Assembly (NCBI GenBank): GCA_033439265.1
Contig: JAVTVX010000019.1
Location: 21,044,039 to 21,108,038 of the forward strand
Length of the DNA: 64,000 nt
Source of the DNA: Dillenia suffruticosa
Taxonomy: Eukaryota > Streptophyta > Magnoliopsida > Dilleniales > Dilleniaceae
Reading direction: 5' to 3'
Made by a program: the position numbers and the translations under genes. Below, piece by piece: positions 51,332 through 63,000 of the stretch (position 1 is the stretch's first letter; the number at the start of each line of letters is the position of its first letter). A model generated the notes under the pieces. That model had not been told where the DNA came from and did not search any database. It saw only the letters and a list, made by a program, of their open reading frames with translations.

Positions 51332-52301
51332 ATGAATGGGGGGAATAGTAGTAATCAGGGAGGAGCTGGGGGAGGAGGTGGTGGGCCTTGTGGAGCATGT
51401 AAATTCCTTAGAAGAAAGTGTGTGAGAGGATGTATATTTGCACCCTATTTCGACCCCGATCAAGGCACTGCTCACTTTGCTGCAGTTCACAAAGTGTTTG
51501 GTGCTAGCAACGCCTCTAAACTCCTCCTTAGGATCCCTCCTCACAAGCGTTTTGACGCCGTCGTTTCCCTATGTTATGAGGCCTTGGCTAGGGTTAGGGA
51601 CCCTGTTTATGGCTGTGTTTCTCACATCTTTGCTCTCCAACAACAGGTAATTTAATTTCATCTCATTCCTCTCAAAACCTGATTTGGTTTTCGTCTTTTT
51701 TCCTTTGTGGGGAGATCTTTTATTTATTTTCTTCTTTTTATTTTAATCAAGTCATCTTCTTCCTTCAATTTTTTTTTTTAATAACATGAAGAGATCCAGA
51801 GGTTTCCCAGTTAGAAACCTGCTAAAAATATACAGTAGGGTAGATATGATTTAGCTGAATATAGCTACTGCATTTCATACTAGGTTATGACAGAGGACCA
51901 TGCTGACATTTTGATCAAGTCCATGGTGATGCATGGCCAGATTTGCTATCATAGATTATTGTGATTTCATCTCTCTCACATTTCAAGAATTAGAACACAC
52001 CAATTATAGTGAAACGAACTTTGTAGTTATATTATATATTTTTCTAAAAGCCCACAGCATTTTGCTTGGAATTTTTTTTTTTATCTTAGTCATTTTGCTA
52101 TAATTCTCCTATTTTTCATAATTATTTTTTATAGCAAGTGGTTAATTCTTTAAAAAGTTTAAGAGAAAAGGCCACCCCAAAGTCTTCTTCTTAATTCTTT
52201 TCTTGTTTAAAATATTAGCCCTACCAACCTAAGTTTTCCAAAGAAGAAAAATGTGTGAAAATCATGCTTATTTATGATATACTCACCCCATTAAAAACCT
52301 T

Positions 52302-52366
<65 letters not shown>

Positions 52367-53061
52367 CAACGTAGTGGTGGATGACTCGAAGATACTCTTT
52401 GTTTTGTTGCTTGCCGGAGCTACCAAGTTAAAAAGATCCTCTTGAGCAGCTCGAGAAATTTGTATTCAATTCAAATTATAATGTTTATTCTTCAAGCCAA
52501 GCCTTGACTTTCTTGGCTCTCTCTTAAAGAGTTTGTGTTCAAAGGGGAGACACAAGGGAAAGGTTAACGTGTAGCTATGCTTCCTTCCATGGAAGTTTGT
52601 GGGGCCTGCAGTATTTATTGGATCTCATGCTTAGAAGATTTTCCAATTCCTTTGGTTTGGAACATTTCTTCATCACACGGTTAGAATTACTTGTGATCTT
52701 CATCTTCTTATGTCATTGCTTTGGTGCACATATACGTACATATATATGGTCATATCTTTCGTGAAAAGCATGTTTTCTTTTTAATTTGCATTTTTTTATT
52801 TTATTTTATTTATAATATTTTTCTACTCAAATTAATATTTTAATAAAAAAATATAAAATTTTACAAGTAAAAGTCAAATTTATATATTAAAAATTTTACA
52901 TAAATTTAATCAATTATCCACCAAATATATACTTCTGTAATGGTTGATCTTTTTTCATCCCACCCACGAGTCTATATTTTTCATCTGTCCTTTTTTTTTT
53001 TTTCTAGTTTATGATAGTGTAGAAATCTTGGAATTCTAAGCTATATCTGTCTTCTTTAGAG

Positions 53062-53123
<62 letters not shown>

Positions 53124-54393
53124 TCTATAGTTATCTGATAATCATGTTATCTCCGACTAAATTCAGTTCGAGTTAGGTTAGGTTAAAGTTATGATTTTTC
53201 ATGAAACACGAGCACAAGTCTAACCTATAGAAAGTGCCTTTCTTGTTTTTCCATATTTCCACTTTACGTGTGATTCTCTATGAAGTGGATAGGTAGAATC
53301 CAATAACTTATACTTTAATTAGGTAAGATACCAATATCTTGAGAGATAGTTTGGCTAATTTAGCAAGTTGTCTTATATGGGGAAATAATTTTCTTGTAAC
53401 AATTGGAAAAACATGATAATGATAGATTCATATATCTATTAAACAATATATATGGGCCTTTCCAATTCCAATCCTCTGTGTTTTTCTTTTTCTTCTCCAT
53501 TTCTCCCTTTGTAGGTATTGGTTTGGTTTTCAAACCTCTAAGCTTCGATCGAAATTTTATATCGAAATTCCTTATAAATATTTTTAATTTTCTTAATTTT
53601 ATCGTAATTCAGGTTTCTTTAGCCTTCTCAATTTGATTGGCTCATTTAGACAATAGTTCTTATTTTTCTCTTTTTTATGGACGATTGCTTCTTAGGTTCT
53701 TGTTTCCATCTTTCCTCCTTAACAAGGGGCTCTTAACAAGGGGCTCTTTAATATATCATCTGTATATAGACGACATGTTGCATTTGGTCATAGATGTGAA
53801 GGAATAAGTAATTGAACGAGCTCCACAAGATGGTTGCTCATCGGAGTCAAATTCTGATCATTCAAAAATTAAAAATATTTTGATAACCATGATTTGAACG
53901 AGGTTTATATAAAAGTCACCGACCATGTAGGTATCGAAACCACAAAGATAATAGAATAACTCCACAATGATCTTGTCACTATGATTGTTCAAAGTTCGAT
54001 TGAAAAATAAGTTGTCCATTTTGTTGTAAATTGCAGGTCATGAATTTGCAAGCGGAGTTAGCCTACATCCAAGCCCGTCTTTCGACATTGCAGCATCTGC
54101 CGCCATTGCCTCCATCTCATCATCATCAACCTCAATCTCCATCACTAGCTAACCCCCATCCTCCTCCACAAGACTTGGCATCAACATCAAATACTGCCTT
54201 GGTCCAATTTGATGCTTTCCATTCACAACAAGCATCAAATGAACTAGCTAGTAGTTTTTGGAACATTGATGACCAACTAGTACCAGACCAGTTAGGATCT
54301 GTGGATGACATTGAGCTCCAAGCGTTGGCTCGAGAATTCATTTCCCGGTACTTGCCTGGACTTAGGTTTAGACCACCTTCAACTTCACCTTGA
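51332..54393 (+). CDS. LBD19: LOB-domain transcription factor, LBD19 type
   Basis: Two exons (51332-51646 and 54037-54393) join as LQQQ-VMNLQ, giving 223 residues. This class I LOB-domain nuclear DNA-binding protein has a Gly-rich N-terminus, the zinc motif C20-x2-C23-x6-C30-x3-C34, the GAS block [16 protein letters not shown] and the zipper L102-x6-L109-x3-L113-x6-L120. The C-terminus carries [16 protein letters not shown] and ends in RFRPPSTSP. The [15 protein letters not shown] segment, [14 protein letters not shown] and the tail resemble Arabidopsis LBD19 as I recall it. Neighbourhood agrees: LBD18 and LBD19 are adjacent in Arabidopsis. The ATG at 51332 sits directly after a GA repeat and matches family starts; an in-frame ATG at 51071 would add 87 low-complexity residues and is disfavoured. 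LBD20 or LBD30 are less likely identities. Confidence 0.88.
52305..52364. repeat. GA microsatellite in LBD19-like intron
   Basis: A pure GA run about 60 bp long lies 660 bp into the intron. Confidence 0.96.
53066..53110. repeat. AT microsatellite in LBD19-like intron
   Basis: An alternating AT run is followed by a poly-T run. Confidence 0.95.
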
Positions 54394-54554
54394 TTTAACA
54401 CAACCACCCCATTTTGTAATTCTCCATATGATCTGCTCTAGCCTTGGTATCTTTGTTAGTCTTCTTTCTAATTCACCAAGTTTGGTGCAATATCTTTGAA
54501 TTTGGTTCTTTGAAGGAGTAATGAAAATCGCTTTGGTATTAATTTCTCTCCTAG

Positions 54555-54558
<4 letters not shown>

Positions 54559-54601
<43 letters not shown>
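54559..54601. repeat. GA microsatellite downstream of LBD19-like
   Basis: A pure GA run begins 166 bp after the stop codon and may fall within the 3' UTR. Confidence 0.95.
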
Positions 54602-54608
<7 letters not shown>

Positions 54609-55788
54609 TGAATGAAACTTTAGTTGCTGCCATTAGATTACAAGAGAGATTATAGTCATTTGTTTCTCAATCAACTTAGACTATGTTGCGTGGATGTGCA
54701 TACATATTACACAATTATTAGTTTTAAGTATTTCAAATTTCCAATTACTGTACTAACGGGTCAATTTAGTAGTGATTAATCATTGTCATTATTTTTTTGG
54801 AGAGTTTTTCTTGTTATTTTAAAAAGAAAATTGAGTACAAATGTTGATCGAGACAAATAGTTTTCAATAATCTCACAATTGATTTTTAAAAAATTGTCAA
54901 TAAGGTGGTGATTTTGAATCAAATAATTTTACAATTTTCAATAAAACATCAACAGAAATCTAACTTCATCCTGTAGCTACCAGGATTTTTTTTAATTTTG
55001 AAATATCTGATTTGATTTATAATTATTATTTATATTAGGTAATTTATTAATATAACTTTTTTTTTGGATAAATTATCGATATTCGATAATTATTTTGATC
55101 CGACTGAATTTAATTTGAGTCGGGTTGGATTTCTGAGTGATAAATCTTGTCTGGTGTCTATTTCTTTATATATAAAACTCAACCCAAAATTTCACTTAAA
55201 GGGTACCATGACATACTAATGCTTTGGTCCATTAATATAATCTATGGTAAGATGGGAAGTTTGCAAAATTGATGATTTTGAACTCACAAATCACAGCCTT
55301 CTCAATTCAATGTTAGTGGGGTTTTTTTTTTATTTTTTAAATATTTCATTATGGGGGTGAGATAAAATCGAATCATTGACTTTTTAATAAAATTAAAAAT
55401 TTTTAAATAATTAAATTAAATCATATATTTTAGGGTTCTTGATTCTCTTTGTAGTATTGTCTCACTCACTCCGAATACCCCAGTTTTAGAGGGTGTGCGA
55501 GTGAGTGTGTGGAGTCCTTTCTCGTACCGCAAAGCACAAACAACTGAATGAATGAAGATTTCAATTACCGAGATGGATCATAAATATGTCCTTTTGGGCT
55601 AAGGAAGAAATTCACGTAATCAGAGGAATCAATCAGATCACAGATTTCATTCTTTCTCAGTCTTCTTCCCATGTTTGGTACAATCATTTTCTTCCTTTTA
55701 CGTTAATCAAATCGAACACTCCAAAGGAATTCTCTCTCTCTCTCTCCCTCTCCCTCTCTTTTTTTTAATTATCACTGATTATCACAAG

Positions 55789-55827
<39 letters not shown>

Positions 55828-56063
55828 TGAAGCAATAACCGAAAAAAAAAGAACTACACATGTAAGTTTATTTGTCATACTTTTCTTTTAACAAGAAAAT
55901 ACAAACAAACAGAATTAAATTAAAAGAAAAATGACAGAAATAGAAAAACTCTACTGTTTGAACTGTCTCTAATAACTTTTTATTGCCTATCATGCCAAAA
56001 AGGTTTTGATTGGTTGTTTGGCAACGAGTACAGAAACATATTTCTTTGGGAAATGAAATAGTT

Positions 56064-56177
<114 letters not shown>

Positions 56178-57956
56178 CTCTTATGAAAAACAATCAAACT
56201 ATACAAGGTAAACATATTTAGCCATGTTAGATGAATTGCTTTAATGGTTGTTCTCACAAATAAGATATAAAGGTTCTCTGAACCCCTTTGGAAAATTTCA
56301 CTTGACTCGATTTTTTTTTTCATTTTATTCAAATTATTATAATACTTTTTAATTAAATTATAAAATTTATTATAACAAATATGTAAAGAAATCAATTTTG
56401 TTATAGAATAATATTAAAATTATCATTTATATCATACGAGAAATTTTGAGAAAATGAATTGAAAAATTCCCCTTCTTCTGTGGCTAAAAAAGAGGAAGAT
56501 TTTTCATCGCTAGGTTGATTGGTTTTCATCTTTTTATATTTTTCGAAATACCCTTTTTTATGTAATAAAAAAATTATATTTCTTTCCCTGTTAAATAATT
56601 ATGACAAAATATTAAATTTTTTTCTCCATTGCCCAACCTAAAAGCCCAGTTCAAGTATGGGCTTTACTTTTCATCCCAGATTCAGTCATTGGCGTTGTCC
56701 CTTATCTCCTACTCATCCCTTCCTGCCTCAATGAGTCGGCCCATGGAGAGCCATGACCAATATGGGTCTCGTTTGGACCACTAGACCTACCGCCAATATG
56801 GTCCTGCATAAGTCACCAAAGTCTGGGCTTGTACTTTAGGTTTCAAACTTAAACCCGATTAAGAGATTAATTCTTTCGTTGTCTATTTTTTATTCGATAA
56901 ACTCAAATTTAAAATTTTATTTAAAAAAACTTAATATCCCATCACTAAATTTATATATCATTAGTTCTGTGATAATTTACTTGTTCAACAAAAAAATAAA
57001 TTTGATGCGCAAAGTATTGATGATACAACGATGCATCGATAAATTTTTTAAGAGAATAATTTTGAAATTTGACGATGAATCTTGTTTATTTAGTGATAAA
57101 CGGAGGAGCTTATTCTCATTGTGTAATCTTAAACTCATGAGTATTTTATTTAATAAAATAATTTATTTATTTATTTTATTTATCATCCATTCGTCTTTGA
57201 ACAAACTCTTCTTCGACTTGAATTGAGCCCAAAGTTCTTTCTTAGTTTGTATGGATTAATGAATACTTGTCTTATATTGCACTCAAAGAAAGAAAGAAGA
57301 AAAATAAAAAAGGCAATAATAAGGTTTAATGTAGTCATCCAAATTTATCTCATTTTGTCACTATAATAGGAAACTTCTTGCTCTTGTTATGTTATCACAT
57401 TTTAGAAAAATTCTCAAAGGTACACTATTTTTTTTTTGATAGTAAGATTCTAACCCGAATCTATTATAAGAGAAATTACTGTCACCTAAGTTAAAGCTCA
57501 TCGGCAAAGGTACTCTATTTCTGGATCTCTTCCCATGCCCAATTTTATTTATATATATATATATATATTTAATTTATTAAATTGGAAAATTATTTTAAAT
57601 ATTAGCTAAATTATTTCTTCTATATTCTTTCCCCCTTTTAAATCAAGAAAAACTTATTAAATTTTAATATTTTTTGTTGTTTATTATTTTTTTTCTCTGA
57701 CAAAATGGGAGAAAATTTCTGCGTGGACTAAGTAAAACAAAAGGATTAGGACTAATTATTATTATTATTATTATTATTATGATTGTTAGAGAGAGAGAGA
57801 GAGGAGAGAGAGAAGACCAAATGGGTGACATTAGTCAAATAATAGATTTGGGTATGTGGATAACTTTCCCCAAACAAACAGCCTCCCTTTCCCTTTTGCT
57901 TTCCCTTTTCCTTTTCCAGTGCCCCATTTAAAACCAGAGGAGAGAGAAAAAAAGGA

Positions 57957-57974
57957 ATGACGACCGATTCGTAG
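57957..57974 (+). promoter_or_regulatory. Five-codon uORF upstream of zinc-cluster gene
   Basis: ATG, four codons and TAG (peptide MTTDS) lie 146 nt before the main ATG at 58121. The segment lies in the likely leader; whether it is transcribed is unknown. Confidence 0.35.
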
Positions 57975-58120
57975 TGAGAGAAAATCAAGTCAGAAACTGT
58001 ACTCAGGAGAGAGAGAGAGAGAGAGATTTCAAAGTGAAAATCTCTTCATTCTTCGTCATCACCATCACTGCTATCTTCTCTCTCACTCTCTCGCTCTCGC
58101 TCTCGCTCTCGCTCTCGCTC

Positions 58121-60034
58121 ATGAACCTTAACAAAACAGAGGAAGATGTGTTCCACCACCACTTGGATCCTCACCACCACATCATCGACCTATCTCTGAC
58201 CTCGATTAGCAGCACCGATCAAGATCAAGATCACGACCCAGCTCAACCATTCTCTCTCCCTCCGATCTCCGAAATCGCCCTCTTCCGCGACGAAGAGGAC
58301 GAAGACGAGGATGAATCTGGCAGCCACAGCTCCTCCGATGCCGCCATCAATAACGGCGATCACTCTGTCACCGTGACCGCCAACAACCGTCAACCGCCTT
58401 TTATCAACCCTGAGCCTCACATCTCCACTCAATTCTACACGTTCAACGCCGAATCGCATGCCCTGATGATCAAGTGCGCGCTTGAAGGGCGACTGGCGAC
58501 GCCGCAGGAGATTCGAGCTGCGACGCCGTGCGCGGTGCTCAAGAGCTGGCGATCGGTGTGGAAAGACAGGAACGAGGACACAGCGTATCTCACGGCATGG
58601 AAGAGGATCCAGGACAAACTCGTTGCGTTCGTGGACTCTCACGGTAACGAGTTTCTATGCTTTAAGAACAATTCGCAGCAATTCGTTTCGCATATCAATC
58701 AATGGCAGGACATTGTCATGAGTTTTCACTCTGATGCTGATTTAAAGCATTTAGGGCTTAAGGAAACCATAGACAAAGTTAAGCAAGTTTGGACTGTAGG
58801 CGCTAAATTTTATGGAATTCCTGAGTCTTTCATTAGAGTTTGTGTCGCTTCGTGTCCGGTTTGCTCGGATTCCTCAGGTTCAAGTGTCAGGACAAAACGG
58901 CGTAGGTTTGAGTATACTGAGTCCTTTGATGTGCCTGCTAAGGAAGTGCCTCGTAAACTTCAGCAATTGGCAGCGAAACATAAGGTTGTCCTGTGTATTC
59001 GGCAGAAATATATTAGGTATAAGCCTTTTATGGCTGAGGTTAAGGATTATGCTTGTCATAGGGCTGGGGAGCCTGCAGCAAAGAAATCGCGGATTTTGAA
59101 GAGGGAGCCTTATGCCTCGAAGAGATGTGGATGTGGCTTTAGAATTAGGGCAATTGTTCCGATTAAAAACTACAATGAGAAGGATAAGACTTTTGTGTAT
59201 CAGGAAGAGGGTATGGCGATTTTTAAGCTGTATGCAGTGCATTCTGGTCATGAACCAGGGCCATTGGATGGGAACGCGAGGATAATGCATCGAGTTGTTG
59301 GGCATAAAGGTGGGTTTTTGATGGATCAGGATACTGTGTATGAGATGGGTGAGGATGCGGAAAATGATGCTTTTTCTTTGTTGGGGAAGGATGATAGAGA
59401 TTTGCATCTTACAGTCTTGCAGCAGCTGCAGGAATTGAAGGCTGAAGTTGCTTTGCTGGATGGGAAAATTGTGAAACTTCCACATGGGCTCATGGGTCCT
59501 GTTTCTCGAGATTTGTATGATATTGTGAGTAAACTTAAAACCATTGGAGGCGATGGTTCAAAACCGCTTGGTTTGCTCTCTGGCAAGGATAATACAGATG
59601 ATGTGTTGGTGGGAGAAAGTGATTTGGCACATTGGAGTGATCATCACCATGAAAGGATATATGGCGATGGTAAGGAAACAGATTTGATTGATGAGGACGA
59701 TGACAGTTTTGGGCAGACGCTAGGGGATGTTGTCCCCTGGGACCAGATGAGAACGGACTGTAGAAGTCAAAAGGATCTATTAGGTGAGAGCTGTAAGCCT
59801 GAAAAGTGGTTGAAATGCAGTGGGTTTGATGATAAAGGTATTCTTGATTGTGAGGATTCCAAACTAGCAAAGCCCTTAAGGCATGACGAGACTATAGTGA
59901 CAGATGTAAATCTTGTTGGTATACAAGTAGACAGCTTCTACCCTGAAAATACTAAATGGTACGACTCTCCTTGTGGGTTGGACTCTGGAACCGATTGTGG
60001 GGATAGTGGGTTCAGACAAGGGGGAATTGTTTAG
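58121..60034 (+). CDS. Conserved plant nuclear protein with FAR1/WRKY-GCM1-like Cys/His cluster
   Basis: A single open frame of 637 residues. I do not recognise a characterised gene. Visible parts: a His/Asp-rich N-terminus with an acidic run (about 58-68); a conserved-looking block with ALMIKCALEGRLATPQEI and LKSWRSVWKDRNEDTAY (about 112-170); CPVC (about 246-249); a basic RTKRRRF that may be a nuclear signal (about 257). At about 310-380 YACHRAGE, KRCGCGFRIRAI and AVHSGHEPG form a C-C-H-H pattern like FAR1/MULE-type zinc fingers. A Leu/Glu-rich coiled-coil-like segment follows (about 425-460), then an acidic tail. I start at 58121 because the frame further upstream has no ATG and translates CT repeats. 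A domesticated transposase-type DNA-binding protein is possible, but the transposase and SWIM domains of true FAR1 are not seen. Confidence 0.8.
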   Translation: MNLNKTEEDVFHHHLDPHHHIIDLSLTSISSTDQDQDHDPAQPFSLPPISEIALFRDEEDEDEDESGSHSSSDAAINNGDHSVTVTANNRQPPFINPEPHISTQFYTFNAESHALMIKCALEGRLATPQEIRAATPCAVLKSWRSVWKDRNEDTAYLTAWKRIQDKLVAFVDSHGNEFLCFKNNSQQFVSHINQWQDIVMSFHSDADLKHLGLKETIDKVKQVWTVGAKFYGIPESFIRVCVASCPVCSDSSGSSVRTKRRRFEYTESFDVPAKEVPRKLQQLAAKHKVVLCIRQKYIRYKPFMAEVKDYACHRAGEPAAKKSRILKREPYASKRCGCGFRIRAIVPIKNYNEKDKTFVYQEEGMAIFKLYAVHSGHEPGPLDGNARIMHRVVGHKGGFLMDQDTVYEMGEDAENDAFSLLGKDDRDLHLTVLQQLQELKAEVALLDGKIVKLPHGLMGPVSRDLYDIVSKLKTIGGDGSKPLGLLSGKDNTDDVLVGESDLAHWSDHHHERIYGDGKETDLIDEDDDSFGQTLGDVVPWDQMRTDCRSQKDLLGESCKPEKWLKCSGFDDKGILDCEDSKLAKPLRHDETIVTDVNLVGIQVDSFYPENTKWYDSPCGLDSGTDCGDSGFRQGGIV

Positions 60035-63000
60035 TCATGCAGACCTGGGGTTAAGTCACTCTTAACATTTTCTTGAGATTGTACGATGGTATTCTTCCAT
60101 TTGCACAGCTGAAATTGTACATTAATGTATACAGAATATGTGAGCCTTCACATGCTTTAGGCATCTTTGCTGCGTGTGGTTCTGTAAAGTATACCTGTTA
60201 GTTTCTCTGCACATTCCTTGTTCCAGGATAATTAGTTAACCATATTCTGGCCTCAAAGTTTCAAACTTCGTTCTCATGATCTATGTTAGTACTTATTCCT
60301 TCCCATTATTTTAATTAGATTTTTGAAATGTGCATGCCTTTATGCTTCTGTACGTTGTCCCTGAATGGTTAAATTTGAATGCCCGTCTCAATGCATCATG
60401 TCACCTCTCCCTGTCTGAAAGCAGTGTTTGAAACTTTTAGCTTATGGCAAACAGCTCCAGAACCTCACCCTTGCTAGTTGAAACTGGTCATGATGGCCTG
60501 GGGACTTAAGATGATGTCCATGGAAGTCATATCGGTATGCAGAATTGTCTTTGCTGTTCTGTTTCTTGAACATTGGATTTACATTTTTTAACATAAGTTT
60601 TGCTTTTCATATGCTTTACATCTTCGTCTCCCACATTTTTCTTTTGAGAGATATTGGGATTGAGAGAAGGAGGAATGACATCAAGGAGAGATGAAGTAAC
60701 CTAAATCAATTTGAGCTGTAAATAGGCAAAATAAGATACAAACTCTGAATCCTGTTGCAGCACTAGGCCACTAACTCATGCATGATGATGGCAAAGGTAG
60801 AAATTGGTATTTGGTACCGTGATCAATTTAGTATTGGATTTGGATCTCCCTTGAAGTGTCATATGGAAATCGAGGCTTAAACATGAATTCTTGTGTCATA
60901 TCTTTTTACAAAAAAAGAGTGTCTAATTTTATTTTAAAAAGCTTGTTCAACATTAGCAGCAGATTTGTTCATGTAGTACCCTTGCTCTCAAATGTTAGCA
61001 TGGTTGCTATTAGTAAAATTCTGCCTTATTAGCTTTTGGAGATGAAATTCTAGGGTGGATGATTGGATGTATGAAGGAAAAATAGGGGTTGCTGTAATTG
61101 ATGAGAAAATGAGAGAACAGTAAATATGGTTTTGTTGTGCTATGAAGATCTTTCGCTACACTGGTCAGGCAAAACAATAGCATGAAATTTGTAGGAGTTC
61201 AACTGGTGAAGGAAAACCGAAGAATAAGAAAATCTTGGAATTGGTGAGATATGATATGTATATCCGAAACAGAATTGAATAGAGAAAATGGATTTATTTA
61301 GCTAAACCCAATTAGAAAATAGATTCAAAACCCTTCTTTGGAACAGTCAACCATCAAATTATTGAAATCAGGTTTGAAAACTTCAAAATGCAGAGAGCTG
61401 CTTGTTAGAGACTGGGAATGTCAGCTATCGCATTTACCCGAATGTGCAGATTTCTTGGCCAATTTGGAGCCAGATTTTTACAGTTCCTCTAGGCCAATAG
61501 TCCTGCACATGGAAGAAGGATGAGGCGTCAGATGAAGCTAAGGTGACTTACCGACTAGGCTCCTGTGCTGATGCATTTGTATAAGATGTTACATTTTTGT
61601 TTAAGATTGCATCATGCTTTGGAAATTGCTGCATCTGGAGATGGATATTTCTTTTAGTCCTATAAGGGAATTGTGCCCTCTCTACTAGTATGAATAGTTA
61701 TGGTGAAGGTAGATGCACTTGTGTGGTGATGGAGGCAAAATTTGGTCCTTGAAACAGGACGCAGTCGGTTGCAGTTTTAAGAGCAAGAAGTATATTCGGA
61801 AAATTGAAAAAGGTTGATAAAGTTGTCTAAATTTTGCTTCTACCTAGGATTGTCTTGTAGGTAGAAATGCAAAACTGACTTTGAATCAGGTTGACTGCTT
61901 GATAGTATTGAATTTAAGCTCCTCTATAAACTAATTTCCTTAAGTTGGCGATTTCCTTATGCATTTTCATGTGGACACTGACTTTAATGTTATGAATGCT
62001 ACTAAATGTAAATATATGGTTGTTTGTGTTTCAATAAGACATTACTATATATTACATTACAGGATATTCAATTGCTCTAACTCAAAAAGTAGAGAGCTAT
62101 GAAAAGTCAGCCAATTGAAGTTAATACATCAGGGCCAGTCAAGGAAGGAAAGAAGAAACCATCTTAGAAGGGAAAAGGAATGTTATTTTAGAGCACCTGC
62201 TCTCATATTCCTTTAAAGCGAGTCCCCTGCTTCTTTCTATGGAAATTAAATTCCTTGGAGGACTGAATAGAAGTGATGACATATTGTTCAACTACTACTA
62301 TTCTGGGCTTTTCACTTAGACATGAACAGGGATATAGGATATGCATAATACCCGGATACTTTGAGGGTGTACTATGCATGCACGACTTTTATGAATGGAA
62401 TAGTAAATGCAATAGGGTCTTTGATTATGATTAATAAGTTGCAATTATCACATTCACCAAACCTGAAAATATTATTCTGGCATTTCCTCTTCGTTCCTGT
62501 ATATCCTTATCCATCAAGTTGGAAGTTTGCTGTAAATCAAAGTAAGGATGCTCATTCTTGTTTGCTTAGAGAAAAATGTAAAGAGAAAAACACTATATAT
62601 GCAATTGATGAACGATCTTGCTGATAGTAACACAAGAAAGTGACTACAAAATTGAGATCTATTATTCTCTCCTCAATTTGGAGGGAAGTTGGGCCTTTAT
62701 GCGAATGCAAGACTTATATGTATGATTTTTTACTTTTATACTATATAGTTCTTTATAGAACTGAATTTTGCGTTTACATGATCTTGAAAGAAAAATCTGT
62801 TGATAGCATTGATAACCTCTGTTACATGCATATGCTATGCCTGCTACACAATTGGGAAACATGAAAGCCACTAGAAAATGTTGTTAGATGCATTTATGGC
62901 AAGAAGAGACCGGATAAAACAATGGATATCTGTATCAAGAAGTTAGAGATTACGTTGCATGGGAAGCACCTGTAGAATGATTTTACATGGTCAAATGATA

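Larger units (their letters stand above)
51647..54036 (+). other. LBD19-like intron (2390 bp)
   Basis: The GT-AG intron lies at exactly the same codon position as in the LBD18-like gene. It contains a GA repeat (52305-52364) and an AT repeat (about 53066-53110). There is also a 15 bp direct duplication containing AACAAGGGGCTCTT near 53722-53750. I saw no gene. Confidence 0.88.

Noticed and set aside
57974..58120. N-terminal extension of the zinc-cluster protein
   Set aside because: The frame is open but begins at GTG and translates GA and CT repeats; the first ATG is at 58121.
58190..59870. Several frames of 60-201 residues overlapping the zinc-cluster gene
   Set aside because: They are shadow frames of one strongly coding-like 637-residue frame.
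61338..61523. 61-residue frame that could be a small gene
   Set aside because: The first codon is not ATG, there is no similarity, and it is isolated in non-coding DNA.
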